Under the pieces are notes generated by a model that saw only the letters and a program-made list of their open reading frames with translations, was not told the DNA's origin and searched no databases. The position numbers and the translations under genes are program-made. Of a stretch of DNA of 64,000 nucleotides, positions 43,063 through 51,370 are shown in pieces; within the stretch, counting starts at the first letter, position 1; each line of letters opens with the position of its first letter. This DNA comes from Pseudomonadota bacterium (GTDB lineage: Bacteria; Pseudomonadota; Alphaproteobacteria; SP197): assembly GCA_039028155.1 (NCBI GenBank), contig JBCCIS010000018.1, forward strand, positions 1 through 64,000, in the 5' to 3' direction.

Positions 43063-43181
43063 CCCGCGGTATCGTCGAGCGCTTCGACTTCCTGTCTGCG
43101 CGGGGAAACGAGGTCGCCATTTTCGCGGTTCACGCGCGTTCTGCCAGAATGGAGACGCTATCGCTGACGTGAGAGTCCGTC

Positions 43182-43556
43182 ATGGATGGTAACGACAGAG
43201 CGAGAAAACGACATGAGGAGGCCGCCAAGCTGCGGCAAGTGGCTAACTCCGCGGCGCCGCGCGCCTACCAGGATCCGAAGAAAGAGGCGCTTAAACTCGA
43301 AGACCTCGATCCCAACGACAACAACAACAAAGGCATGGACAACACCACCTTCGGTAATGTCGTCGATCTGTATGGCGCGTTTACCCAGGACGATTCGTGG
43401 CGCACCAGGCCCATCTCCACGGCGGTCTCGATGAGTTCCTATGCGCTCGCGTACATTCTTCTGCTGATCGTGCTGAGCGTCGCCCAGTGTTCCTGGTGGT
43501 ATGAGCCCGGCATGTACTCCGATAACGACGCGCGGACCGTGGCGCACGGCCGCTGA
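43182..43556 (+). CDS. small membrane protein of unknown function
   Basis: 124 residues. The N-terminal half is hydrophilic and asparagine-rich (LDPNDNNNKGMDNTTFGNVV), and one hydrophobic segment lies near 84-102 (AVSMSSYALAYILLLIVLSV). A short tail follows. No family is recognised. It is 119 nt after the operon end, on the same strand, and converges with the cysteine hydrolase gene. Confidence 0.5.
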   Translation: MDGNDRARKRHEEAAKLRQVANSAAPRAYQDPKKEALKLEDLDPNDNNNKGMDNTTFGNVVDLYGAFTQDDSWRTRPISTAVSMSSYALAYILLLIVLSVAQCSWWYEPGMYSDNDARTVAHGR

Positions 43557-43595
43557 TGCGCGTCGGCCGCGCGCCTCAGATCAGCGAGCGGCAGG

Positions 43596-44153
43596 TCAGT
43601 CCCCGTCGCCGCTGAGGTATTCGTCGGTCGACTTCAGCGTCGCATAGGCGAAGCCGAGCGCGCTCATATAGGCGGCGTGGGCTTGGCGGGCGGGGATGGT
43701 CTCGCCCTCGAACTCCAGGTCGCGGGACGCGCAGGCGTCGTGGATGACGGTGCAGGTGTAGCCGAGATCGCTTGCCGCGCGGGTCGCGGCGTCGACGCAC
43801 ATGTGGCTCATGGCGCCGCAGATGACGAGGTTCTCGACGCCGTTATTGCCGAGCACGTCCTGCAGGTCGGTCTCGTGGAAGGCGTTGACCTGGTGTTTGA
43901 GGACCTGCGGCTCGCCATCCTTGGGCGCGACGTCGCGATGGATCTCCGCGCCCGGCGATCCCGCGACAAAGAACGGCGCGTCGTCTTCGACAAAGTTGTG
44001 GTGGACGTGAACGATCAGGTCATCGGACTGGCGAAACTTCTCGACCATCTTGGAGGCATTGGCCGACGCGGCCTCGATGCCGTCAAGGGTCCACTTGCCG
44101 TCGGGGTAATAGTCGTTCTGCAGGTCGATGATCACGAGCGCGGTCTTGGTCAT
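43596..44153 (-). CDS. isochorismatase-like cysteine hydrolase
   Basis: 185 residues. The catalytic triad of the isochorismatase/nicotinamidase fold is D10 (LVIIDLQNDY), K86 (LKHQVNAF) and C119 (MSHMCVDAATRAA), the last with the conserved cis-peptide. Members hydrolyse nicotinamide, isochorismate, carbamoyl or N-formyl amides. The ATG at 44151-44153 is preferred; the open frame extends to 44246 but those 31 residues overlap the divergent promoter. It diverges from a GlxA-type regulator, a common arrangement for this family. Confidence 0.9.
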   Translation of the reverse strand: MTKTALVIIDLQNDYYPDGKWTLDGIEAASANASKMVEKFRQSDDLIVHVHHNFVEDDAPFFVAGSPGAEIHRDVAPKDGEPQVLKHQVNAFHETDLQDVLGNNGVENLVICGAMSHMCVDAATRAASDLGYTCTVIHDACASRDLEFEGETIPARQAHAAYMSALGFAYATLKSTDEYLSGDGD

Positions 44154-44268
44154 GGCGGTGTCCTCCGGCGGTTGCGTGTCGTGGGTGTTCCTGGGCTGGA
44201 CAACGTAGTCATGAGGGCGCAGGGTCGGAATTGGCACAAATGACATAAAACACGGTGAAACTGACAGG

Positions 44269-45249
44269 ATGACGGAAGAGAGCGGCGCCGCGACGGCGAT
44301 TGGCGTGCTGGCCTATCCGGGATCGCAGGCCTGTGCGGTGCACGGCCTGAGCGATCTGTTCGCCGTCGCGAACGGCATCGCGGAAGAGAGCGGGGCATCG
44401 TCGGGACCGGCCTTTTCCGTCAGCCACTGGGCGGTGTCGGGCGATGGCGGCGATGTCGTCATGACCGATGGTCCCGGTGAGGGCGGTCACCAGCAACTGG
44501 GCGCGTTGATCGCTCCGCCATGTCTTGGCGAGCAGGGGCCGGAGGCATTCGCGCCGCCCGTCCTGGCCTGGATCCAACGGCAGCACGGCGGTGGCGCGGT
44601 GATCTGTTCGATCTGCGCCGGCGCGTTCCTGCTGGGCGAGGCGGGGTTGCTCAACGGACGCGCGGCGACGACGCACTGGGCCCTGGCAGAGCAGTTCGCC
44701 GATCGGTTCAAGGGCGTGCGGCTTGAGACCGACAAGCTGATCGTGGACGACGGCGACATCATCACCGCCGGCGGCGTGATGGCGTGGGTCGATCTGGGGC
44801 TTCGTCTGGTCGACCGCTTCGTCGGTCCGACGGTGATGCTGGATGTCGCGCGATTTTTCCTTGTCGACCCCAGCGGCAGGGAGCAGCGATTCTATAGCGC
44901 CTTCGCACCAAGTCTCGGCCATGGCGACGAACCAATTCTGGCGGTCCAGCATTGGCTGCAGACCAACAGCGAGAGCGCCGTGACGATCGCGTCGATGTCG
45001 TCGGTCGCCGGATTGAGCGAGCGGACATTCCTGCGGCGCTTTCAGAAAGCCACCGGCCTTAAGCCCACCGCCTATGTGCAGTCGCTGCGTGTCGGACGGG
45101 CGCGCGAACTGTTGGAACAGTCGTCGCTGCCGTTCAATCAGATCGCCTGGAAGGTCGGCTACGAAGACCCTGCGGCCTTCAGCAAGGTGTTCCAGCGGAT
45201 CATGGGTCTTGCACCCGGCGAATACCGCCGGCGTTTCTCCGTGGGTTGA
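44269..45249 (+). CDS. GlxA-family transcriptional regulator (DJ-1/PfpI-like plus AraC HTH)
   Basis: 326 residues. Residues about 10-190 form a DJ-1/PfpI-like domain with AVICSICAGAFLLGEAGLL at the nucleophile-elbow position (a Cys is present) and TTHWALAEQF. Residues about 225-320 are two AraC helix-turn-helices: IASMSSVAGLSERTFLRRFQ and LPFNQIAWKVGYEDPAAFSK. The arrangement is that of GlxA regulators. The isochorismatase-like gene is divergent, 115 bp away, and is the likely target. Confidence 0.92.
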   Translation: MTEESGAATAIGVLAYPGSQACAVHGLSDLFAVANGIAEESGASSGPAFSVSHWAVSGDGGDVVMTDGPGEGGHQQLGALIAPPCLGEQGPEAFAPPVLAWIQRQHGGGAVICSICAGAFLLGEAGLLNGRAATTHWALAEQFADRFKGVRLETDKLIVDDGDIITAGGVMAWVDLGLRLVDRFVGPTVMLDVARFFLVDPSGREQRFYSAFAPSLGHGDEPILAVQHWLQTNSESAVTIASMSSVAGLSERTFLRRFQKATGLKPTAYVQSLRVGRARELLEQSSLPFNQIAWKVGYEDPAAFSKVFQRIMGLAPGEYRRRFSVG

Positions 45250-45419
45250 ACCAGGTGCGATCTGAAGGAGACCTGTAGCGGACGGCCATCCTGTGCCAAC
45301 GCGTTTTTCGGTCAAGCGGGCCGGCACGGTTTCCGTAAAGACGGAAAATGCGCTAACGTCGGCGCCGCGTGAACACATGTGTGACGTATCTCGGCAACAA
45401 GACCGGGGAGCGCCAACAG

Positions 45420-47237
45420 ATGAGCGACTATCTTTCGAGGGGGAAGGGGAGAAAAGGTCGGCGCGGGCGGCATGTGATGCCGTTCGGCGACGCCTTTGGC
45501 GTGCGCGCCGTCGTGCGGGCATGTATCGGGCTCGCGGTGTTGACTGCCATAGCGATCGGCGGGGCGCGGGCCGAGGTCGAGGCGCCGGGCGGGGTGCGCG
45601 ACGTGTTGACGGCCGAGGTGCTGCGTCATGGCCGGCAAATGGGCGACGAGGCCGTGCACAACGGCTGGTTCATGCCGGTCGGCGCGTCGGCGCCGGCGCT
45701 GCATGCGTTTACCGGCACGCTTCATCTGCCGGAGACGCGGATGGCGGGCTTCGACGGTGGCGACAGGGGTGATGCATGGTTCCCCGCGGTCGCGCTGACG
45801 TTCATCAGCCATGACGGTTATCTGATCCCCGTCGAGCCGGGCATCGTAGGCGGGACGGGTTCGCGCAGTCCGTGGGATATCATCGTGTCGCCAGGACGCA
45901 TTTGGTCAGAGGCCGATGACGGCGGGCGCTCGCGCGCGTCCTTCCCGTTCGTCTTGGCCGGCGGCGCGTGGTGGAACGAGGCGCATAACGGCTTGGCGAC
46001 GTTCGTCTTCGATGACGACGGCGTTTCCGACGTGCGGTTCCAGATTGTGCAGGAGACCGCGCCCTACAACACCTTCGACGGATTTGGCCGGCTCGAAGCG
46101 ACTTATGATCCCCATGATGTCGCGCAGGCGGCGGCCGTGCTCGCGGCGTTCAAGATGGACCGCGCGGCGCGTCTGCCGGTGCGCCCGTTCGCCGACCTGG
46201 AAAGCGGTTTCTCACTGGCGGCGATGCGCACCTTCGCCGGGCGCTATCGCGACGAGCCGGTCAGCGCCAGCGGGCTGGTGGTCGACGGCGTCATCTATCT
46301 GCGCCCGTGCGAAACGCGCTACGGCGACTTCCCCTATTGCGAGGAGATGCGCCATGGCGTCTTCTCGGTGACCAAGTCGCTGGGCGCGATGGTCGCCATG
46401 CTCTACCTTGCCGAAAAGCACGGTGACCATGTTTTCGATCTAAGGATCAGAGATTACCTGGAGGTCACCGCGCACCATGACGGCTGGCAGGACGTGACCT
46501 TTGCCGACGCGCTGAACATGGCGACCGGTATTGGCGAGGGATCGCCGAACGCGGGCAGCGCGCATTACTATGCCGAAGTCTTCCCGGGCTGGAAGACGAC
46601 ACTGTTCCTGGATTCCCCATCAACTTCCGGCAAGCTGCGCGCCGCGTTTGCCGGTCTTGACTATGACTGGGGCCCCGGCGAGATCTTTCGCTACCGCAAC
46701 ATGGATACGTTTGTTCTGGCGGCCGCCATGGACAGCCTCGTGAAGAGGTTGGAAGGGCCGGAAGCCAACATGTGGGACAACGTCATGGCCGAGGTGTTGC
46801 AGCCGATCGGGATTCCCTCGATCCCGATCTCGCGTACGGTCGAGCCGGATGGCGGGACGGGCATTCCGATGATGGCCGCCGGCCTCTATCCCAACGTCCA
46901 CGACATCGCCAAGATCACGTCGCTGCTGCACACCAAGGGCCGCCATGACGGCCAACAGCTGTTAAGCGAAGCGAAGCTGGACGAGGCGTTCTACCGCACG
47001 CCGATACGCGGGTTGGACGTGCCGGGGTTCGACGAGACCTATCACATGTCGCTTTGGTACTTCTGGGTGCGCCAGGGCCCGTGCCGGGTGACGGTGCCGC
47101 ACATGTCAGGCTGGGGCGGCAACATCATCGAGGTGCTGCCCAATGGGCTGACCGCGTTTTTCCTAAGCGACGACTTCGTCAACGAATACCGCGCGGTCGC
47201 CGAGGCGGCGGGCGAGGTACGTCCACTTTGTTCGTGA
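45420..47237 (+). CDS. secreted beta-lactamase-fold serine hydrolase with intact motifs (paralog 3)
   Basis: 605 residues from the ATG at 45420 (GGGGAG upstream); an ATG at 45477 would give a cleaner signal peptide around RACIGLAVLTAIAIGGARA, and a GTG at 45369 is least likely. Serine beta-lactamase/PBP-fold family: S316-V-T-K319 (SVTK), Y425-R-N427 and HMSGWGGN near the C-terminus match SxxK, YxN and the third motif. It should be an active acyl-enzyme hydrolase or peptidase of unknown substrate. The N-terminal about 250 residues are shared only with the two paralogs (DGYLIPVE, SPGRIWSE, RASFPFVLAG). Two cysteine-containing motifs (PCETRYGDFPYC) suggest a disulfide. Confidence 0.88.
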   Translation: MSDYLSRGKGRKGRRGRHVMPFGDAFGVRAVVRACIGLAVLTAIAIGGARAEVEAPGGVRDVLTAEVLRHGRQMGDEAVHNGWFMPVGASAPALHAFTGTLHLPETRMAGFDGGDRGDAWFPAVALTFISHDGYLIPVEPGIVGGTGSRSPWDIIVSPGRIWSEADDGGRSRASFPFVLAGGAWWNEAHNGLATFVFDDDGVSDVRFQIVQETAPYNTFDGFGRLEATYDPHDVAQAAAVLAAFKMDRAARLPVRPFADLESGFSLAAMRTFAGRYRDEPVSASGLVVDGVIYLRPCETRYGDFPYCEEMRHGVFSVTKSLGAMVAMLYLAEKHGDHVFDLRIRDYLEVTAHHDGWQDVTFADALNMATGIGEGSPNAGSAHYYAEVFPGWKTTLFLDSPSTSGKLRAAFAGLDYDWGPGEIFRYRNMDTFVLAAAMDSLVKRLEGPEANMWDNVMAEVLQPIGIPSIPISRTVEPDGGTGIPMMAAGLYPNVHDIAKITSLLHTKGRHDGQQLLSEAKLDEAFYRTPIRGLDVPGFDETYHMSLWYFWVRQGPCRVTVPHMSGWGGNIIEVLPNGLTAFFLSDDFVNEYRAVAEAAGEVRPLCS

Positions 47238-47267
47238 GTCATCGGACTTCTTAGCGGGCCTCTATTG

Positions 47268-49013
47268 TCAGGCCGGCAGTCCGGCCGAGGTCAGGTCGCG
47301 CAGGATACGATCGGTGATGACGCGATCGGCAAACTTAGGTTCGCTCTTCACGAAAGCGGACGCGCGAAAGTCCGGGTCGACGCGCAAGAGAGCGGCGACG
47401 GCGTCCTGCCGCTCGCCGGGGTCCTCTAGACACGCCTGATTGCCGACCCGATAGGCGAGCGCGCGCAGGCTCGGGCGACCAAGCCCATTGAAGGCGTCGC
47501 GCGCTTCTTCGTGCTGGCCGTTCAGATAAAGGGCGACGAACTCTTCCTCCCGGCACCAATCAGGCAGGAACGGGTCCTGTCGCATCGCCTGATGAACGAG
47601 TTCCAAGGCACGATCGAAGTTGCCGACGGCGATGTAGTGAACCGCTGAACGCGCCTTGACGTAGGCGTCGTTCGGATTGAGCTCTATCGCCTTTTCGTGA
47701 TGAACCTCGGACCGGCGAAAGTCGCCTTCATAAAGAGCAATGGCGCCGACGATGCGATGGGCCTCCGATTCATTGGGATCGAGGTCCAGGGCGCGGTTCG
47801 ATTCGTCGACGCTGCGCTTGTACCATTCGCCCCGATCGTCCATCAGCCAGTTCCACGAGCCCGCACAGGCCCGCCACGCGTGAGCGCGCGCGAAGTTGGG
47901 CGACAGTTCGATCGCCTTCTCGATCCATGTCACCGCCTGTTCGGCGTTCTCCCGCGACAAGCCGCCGACATGGTGAAAGGACAAACCGCGCAACAGGCAG
48001 TCATAGGCTTCAATGTTGTCGGGCGGCTGCCGCTTGGCGGCATCCATGCTGGAGGACTGCACACGATTGGCGATCGTCGCGACGATCTTGCCAATCAGTT
48101 CGTCCTGGACATCGAACAACTCCTCGCCCTTGGCATCATAACGTTCCGCCCAGACGTGGTTGTTGGTCTGGGCCTCGATCAACTGGGCTGTGATGCGCAC
48201 ACGCGGGCCCAGCCGCCGAACGCTGCCCTCAAGCACATAACGCACCCCCAGTTCCCGTCCGACCTGGGTCAGGTCGACCGCCTCGTCCTTGTAGGCAAAG
48301 CTTGCGTGCCTAGAGATGACGAAGATGGACTTGAAGCGTGAGAGTTCGGTGATGACGTCTTCGGTGAAGCCGTCGGAGAAGTACGCCTGTTCGGCGTCGT
48401 CGCTCATGTTCGTGAACGGCAGCACCACGATCGACGGTTTGTCGGGCAGCGGCGGCGCCAGGCCTTCCTGGCGCTGGCTGTTCTGCAGGCGGTTGACTTC
48501 GATGTCGCCGGCGACGGCATAGACCGTGGTCGGACCCTCGATGTTCTTGAATGCCTTTGGACCCAGGCATGTGAAGCCGAAGCCGGCCGATTTCGCCACC
48601 TGATCATAGATTGGCGCGCTGATATGAACCTCGCCGGGGGCACAACCGGCTTCGATGCGTGATGCGATATTCACACCGTCGCCAAGAAGCGTTCCATTTT
48701 CGACGATCACATCGGCCAGATGGACGCCGATCCTGAGCATCATCTTGCTGTCGGCCTCCAGCTCGCGGTTCTCGAGCACCAGGTCCCGCTGCGTCTCGAC
48801 CGCGCATCGCACGGCTTTGACGGGACTGGCAAACTCGGCCACGAAACCGTCGCCGGCTTCGCCGAAGATCCGGCCGCCGGCCTCGGCGACGCGGTCGGCG
48901 AGAATGCCGCGCAGCTTGGCCAAACGTTTTATGGCCGCTTCCTCATCAGCCCCGACAAGACGCGAGTAGCCGGCGACATCAGCGGCAAGGATGGCGGCAA
49001 GATGCCGTTCCAT
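47268..49013 (-). CDS. class III adenylate/guanylate cyclase with TolB-like and TPR domains
   Basis: 581 residues from the ATG at 49011-49013 (AGGAGG upstream). Residues 1-185 are a class III cyclase domain: the metal-binding Asp in ILAADVAGYSRLVG, a second Asp in GEAGDGFVAEF and MLRIGVHLADVI. Residues about 195-300 are TolB/FlgO-like (SIVVLPFTNMSDDAEQAYFS, GVRYVLEGSVRR). Residues about 340-560 hold TPR units such as NPNDAYVKARSAVHYIAVGN. This domain order is common in alphaproteobacteria and rhizobia. It makes cAMP or, if catalysis is lost, acts as a sensor. It converges with paralog 3. Confidence 0.9.
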   Translation of the reverse strand: MERHLAAILAADVAGYSRLVGADEEAAIKRLAKLRGILADRVAEAGGRIFGEAGDGFVAEFASPVKAVRCAVETQRDLVLENRELEADSKMMLRIGVHLADVIVENGTLLGDGVNIASRIEAGCAPGEVHISAPIYDQVAKSAGFGFTCLGPKAFKNIEGPTTVYAVAGDIEVNRLQNSQRQEGLAPPLPDKPSIVVLPFTNMSDDAEQAYFSDGFTEDVITELSRFKSIFVISRHASFAYKDEAVDLTQVGRELGVRYVLEGSVRRLGPRVRITAQLIEAQTNNHVWAERYDAKGEELFDVQDELIGKIVATIANRVQSSSMDAAKRQPPDNIEAYDCLLRGLSFHHVGGLSRENAEQAVTWIEKAIELSPNFARAHAWRACAGSWNWLMDDRGEWYKRSVDESNRALDLDPNESEAHRIVGAIALYEGDFRRSEVHHEKAIELNPNDAYVKARSAVHYIAVGNFDRALELVHQAMRQDPFLPDWCREEEFVALYLNGQHEEARDAFNGLGRPSLRALAYRVGNQACLEDPGERQDAVAALLRVDPDFRASAFVKSEPKFADRVITDRILRDLTSAGLPA

Positions 49014-49246
49014 AGGCGACCTCCTAGACCTCCCCAGACTAGCGATCGAGGGGCCAAAAATCCATTTGCCGGCTACAACAACGCCGCGTCCGTGCTGTGT
49101 CCGGCCGGCAAGAGCGGTTTCGCCTGCCTTGACGGAACCGCCAAGTGATCCCATCAAGGCCGGGTCCGCACTAGCCGATTGATCGGTTTTCTATTTCGAC
49201 GAAATGGGATCATATGGCTCCAGCATGCCGAACAGGAGGCCTAGTT

Positions 49247-49930
49247 ATGCGTTGGATTGCTGCATTTGCGCTCATACTGGCTTTGATGCCGGTTGGCCAC
49301 GCGGCTGCCGACGAGGCGCTGCTTGCCGAGGGCGAGGCGGCCTTTAACCGGGGCGACAACGAAACGGCGCTTTCGATCTTTCGCCCGCTTGCCGAAGAGG
49401 GCAACGCCACGGCGCAAGGTTGGCTTGGCACCATGTATCTGTGGTCGTTCGGCGTGAAGGAGAACTTCGGCCAGGCGCTCAAGTGGTCGCGTCTGGGCGC
49501 CGAGCAGGACGAGGTCTATTCGCTCTATCAGATGGGGCTCATGTACAAGTACGGCTTCGGTGTCAAACCTGACGACACGCAAGCCCAGCCCTATTTTGAT
49601 CGGCTCCTGGCGAAGGCGCAGCAAGACGATCTGCACGCCCAGAACTTGGTCGGCCAGATGTACCACGATGGTGACGGTGTGGTGCGGGACTTTGACGAGG
49701 CGCGACGCTGGTACCTGCTGGCATCCGAACAGGGCAACCCCTATGCATCGCTGAACCTGGGCTACATGTACGAGTGGGGCGACGGCGTGCCCGCCGACTT
49801 CAATGACGCCGCCAACTGGTTCGCGCTCTCGATCGAGCAGGGCTACGTGCTCGCCGAACATGACCTGGACCGCGTCGGCGGTGTCGGCGCCGGCTACAAG
49901 AGCGGCAAGGACGCCAAGCAGGAGAAGTAG
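49247..49930 (+). CDS. secreted Sel1-repeat protein
   Basis: About 227 residues from the ATG at 49247, with AGGAGG at 49234-49239. A signal peptide (MRWIAAFALILALMPVGHAA) is followed by about four Sel1-like repeats, for example NATAQGWLGTMYLWSFGVKE, DEVYSLYQMGLMYKYGFGVK and NPYASLNLGYMYEWGDGVPA. Sel1 proteins are periplasmic or exported adaptors. No partner is obvious. The longer start at 49214 is less likely. Confidence 0.88.
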   Translation: MRWIAAFALILALMPVGHAAADEALLAEGEAAFNRGDNETALSIFRPLAEEGNATAQGWLGTMYLWSFGVKENFGQALKWSRLGAEQDEVYSLYQMGLMYKYGFGVKPDDTQAQPYFDRLLAKAQQDDLHAQNLVGQMYHDGDGVVRDFDEARRWYLLASEQGNPYASLNLGYMYEWGDGVPADFNDAANWFALSIEQGYVLAEHDLDRVGGVGAGYKSGKDAKQEK

Positions 49931-50006
49931 GGTGATAGGTGCGTTGCTGGAAGTGAGCGCGCTGGTTGTCCTGGCGCGCTAACGCGCGCGATCCCGTCAC
50001 CCCGGG

Positions 50007-50027
50007 CCTCTCCCTCAAGGGGAGAGG
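50007..50027. repeat. extragenic palindrome CCTCTCCCTCAAGGGGAGAGG-type
   Basis: An 8-bp stem CCTCTCCC (50007-50014) with GGGAGAGG (50020-50027) and a 5-nt loop, in the 172-bp gap between the Sel1 protein and the efflux pump. Elements of this sequence are familiar in alphaproteobacterial genomes as repeated extragenic palindromes, often doubling as terminators. Confidence 0.65.
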
Positions 50028-50102
50028 GCGAGCAGGGGCGCCGGCCCCGCTGCCGCCTTTCTTCTAGCCTTCGCGCGGCCATCGGGTCATGGTCGCCGCG
50101 CC

Positions 50103-51350
50103 ATGAGAGACAGCAACGACACAACACGAAGCGGCGAGTCCGTGCCGAAGCAGCCGGGGCGGGGCGAGTTCATCGTCTTGATCGCGCTGATGATCTCGAT
50201 CGTCGCGATGGCGATTGACGCCATGCTGCCGGCGTTGGGCCAGATCGGCGAGGACATGGGTGTGGCGGGCGGCAACCGCCAGCAGCTCGTCGTCACCTTC
50301 CTGTTCCTGGGCCTGGCGTTCAGCCAGATCGTTTTCGGACCCTTGTCCGACAGCTTCGGCCGCAAGCCGGTGATCTATGCCGGCTTTATCATCTTCATGA
50401 TCGGCTGCGTCATGTCGATCGTGGCGACGTCGTTCTGGGTCATGTTAGCCGGGCGCCTGTTGCAGGGTATCGGCGCGGCGGGACCGCGCATCGTGACGCT
50501 CGCTCTGGTGCGCGACCGTTTCGGCGGGCGCGAGATGGCGCAGTTGATGTCGCTCGTCATGACCGTCTTCATCCTGATTCCGGTGTTCGCGCCCATTGTC
50601 GGCCAGGGCATCATGATGGTGACCCATTGGCGTGGTATCTTTGTCATGTTCCTGGTCCTGGCGGCGATCGCGTTCGTCTGGTTCTGGGTGCGTCAGCCGG
50701 AAACCCTGGCGCCGGAGAAGCGTAGCAAGCTGTCGGCCGGACGCATCGCCCGGGCGTTTCGAGAAACGCTGACCAACCGCACGGCGCTGGGCTATACAGT
50801 GACCGCCGGCCTGATCTTTGGCGCCTTTATCGGCTACCTGGTGAGCGCGCAGCAGATCTTTCAGGTCACGTTCGGCGTCGGCGAGGCCTTCCCGCTCTAT
50901 TTCGCCGTGTCGGCGGGTGCATTGGGTTTCGCGTCGATCACCAACGCGCGGCTGGTCATGCGGTTCGGCATGCGTCCATTAACCGGCGTCGCGCTGGCGG
51001 CGGCAAGTCTGCTGTCGATCGTCTTTCTGGTGGTCGTCGTACTGGCCGGTAACCATCCGTCCCTATGGGCGACGATGGTCTATATCGTCGTGACGTTCTT
51101 CTTCGTCGGTTTCGTCTTCGGCAACTTCAACGCGCTCGCCATGGAGCCCTTGGGTCATATCGCGGGATCGGCGTCATCAGTGATCGGCTCGGTCACCTTG
51201 CTGATCTCGCTGGCGCTGGGCACGCTGATTGGCCAACTCTATGACGGCACTGTGCTGCCGCTGGTCGCGGGCTTCGCAGTTTTGGCCACGGTGTCGTTCG
51301 CCGTCATGATGTGGGTCGAACGCACCTTGCCGTGGAACGCGCAGGATTGA
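50103..51350 (+). CDS. Bcr/CflA-type MFS multidrug efflux transporter
   Basis: 415 residues, 12 predicted membrane segments. MFS landmarks: GPLSDSFGRKPVIYAG (motif A, about 79-94), LLQGIGAAGPRIVTLALVRD (motif B/C region) and the drug-efflux feature in helix 5. It resembles the Bcr/CflA subfamily that exports bicyclomycin, chloramphenicol and others. It is one of two Bcr-like pumps in the window; the second is at 53536. It is convergent with the Rieske gene at 51371. Confidence 0.9.
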   Translation: MRDSNDTTRSGESVPKQPGRGEFIVLIALMISIVAMAIDAMLPALGQIGEDMGVAGGNRQQLVVTFLFLGLAFSQIVFGPLSDSFGRKPVIYAGFIIFMIGCVMSIVATSFWVMLAGRLLQGIGAAGPRIVTLALVRDRFGGREMAQLMSLVMTVFILIPVFAPIVGQGIMMVTHWRGIFVMFLVLAAIAFVWFWVRQPETLAPEKRSKLSAGRIARAFRETLTNRTALGYTVTAGLIFGAFIGYLVSAQQIFQVTFGVGEAFPLYFAVSAGALGFASITNARLVMRFGMRPLTGVALAAASLLSIVFLVVVVLAGNHPSLWATMVYIVVTFFFVGFVFGNFNALAMEPLGHIAGSASSVIGSVTLLISLALGTLIGQLYDGTVLPLVAGFAVLATVSFAVMMWVERTLPWNAQD

Positions 51351-51370
51351 CGGGGTTGTCGCCGGTTCTC

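Noticed and set aside
45369-45419. GTG start for the active serine hydrolase paralog
   Set aside because: No ribosome-binding site in front; the ATG at 45420 has GGGGAG upstream and the signal peptide lies further downstream.
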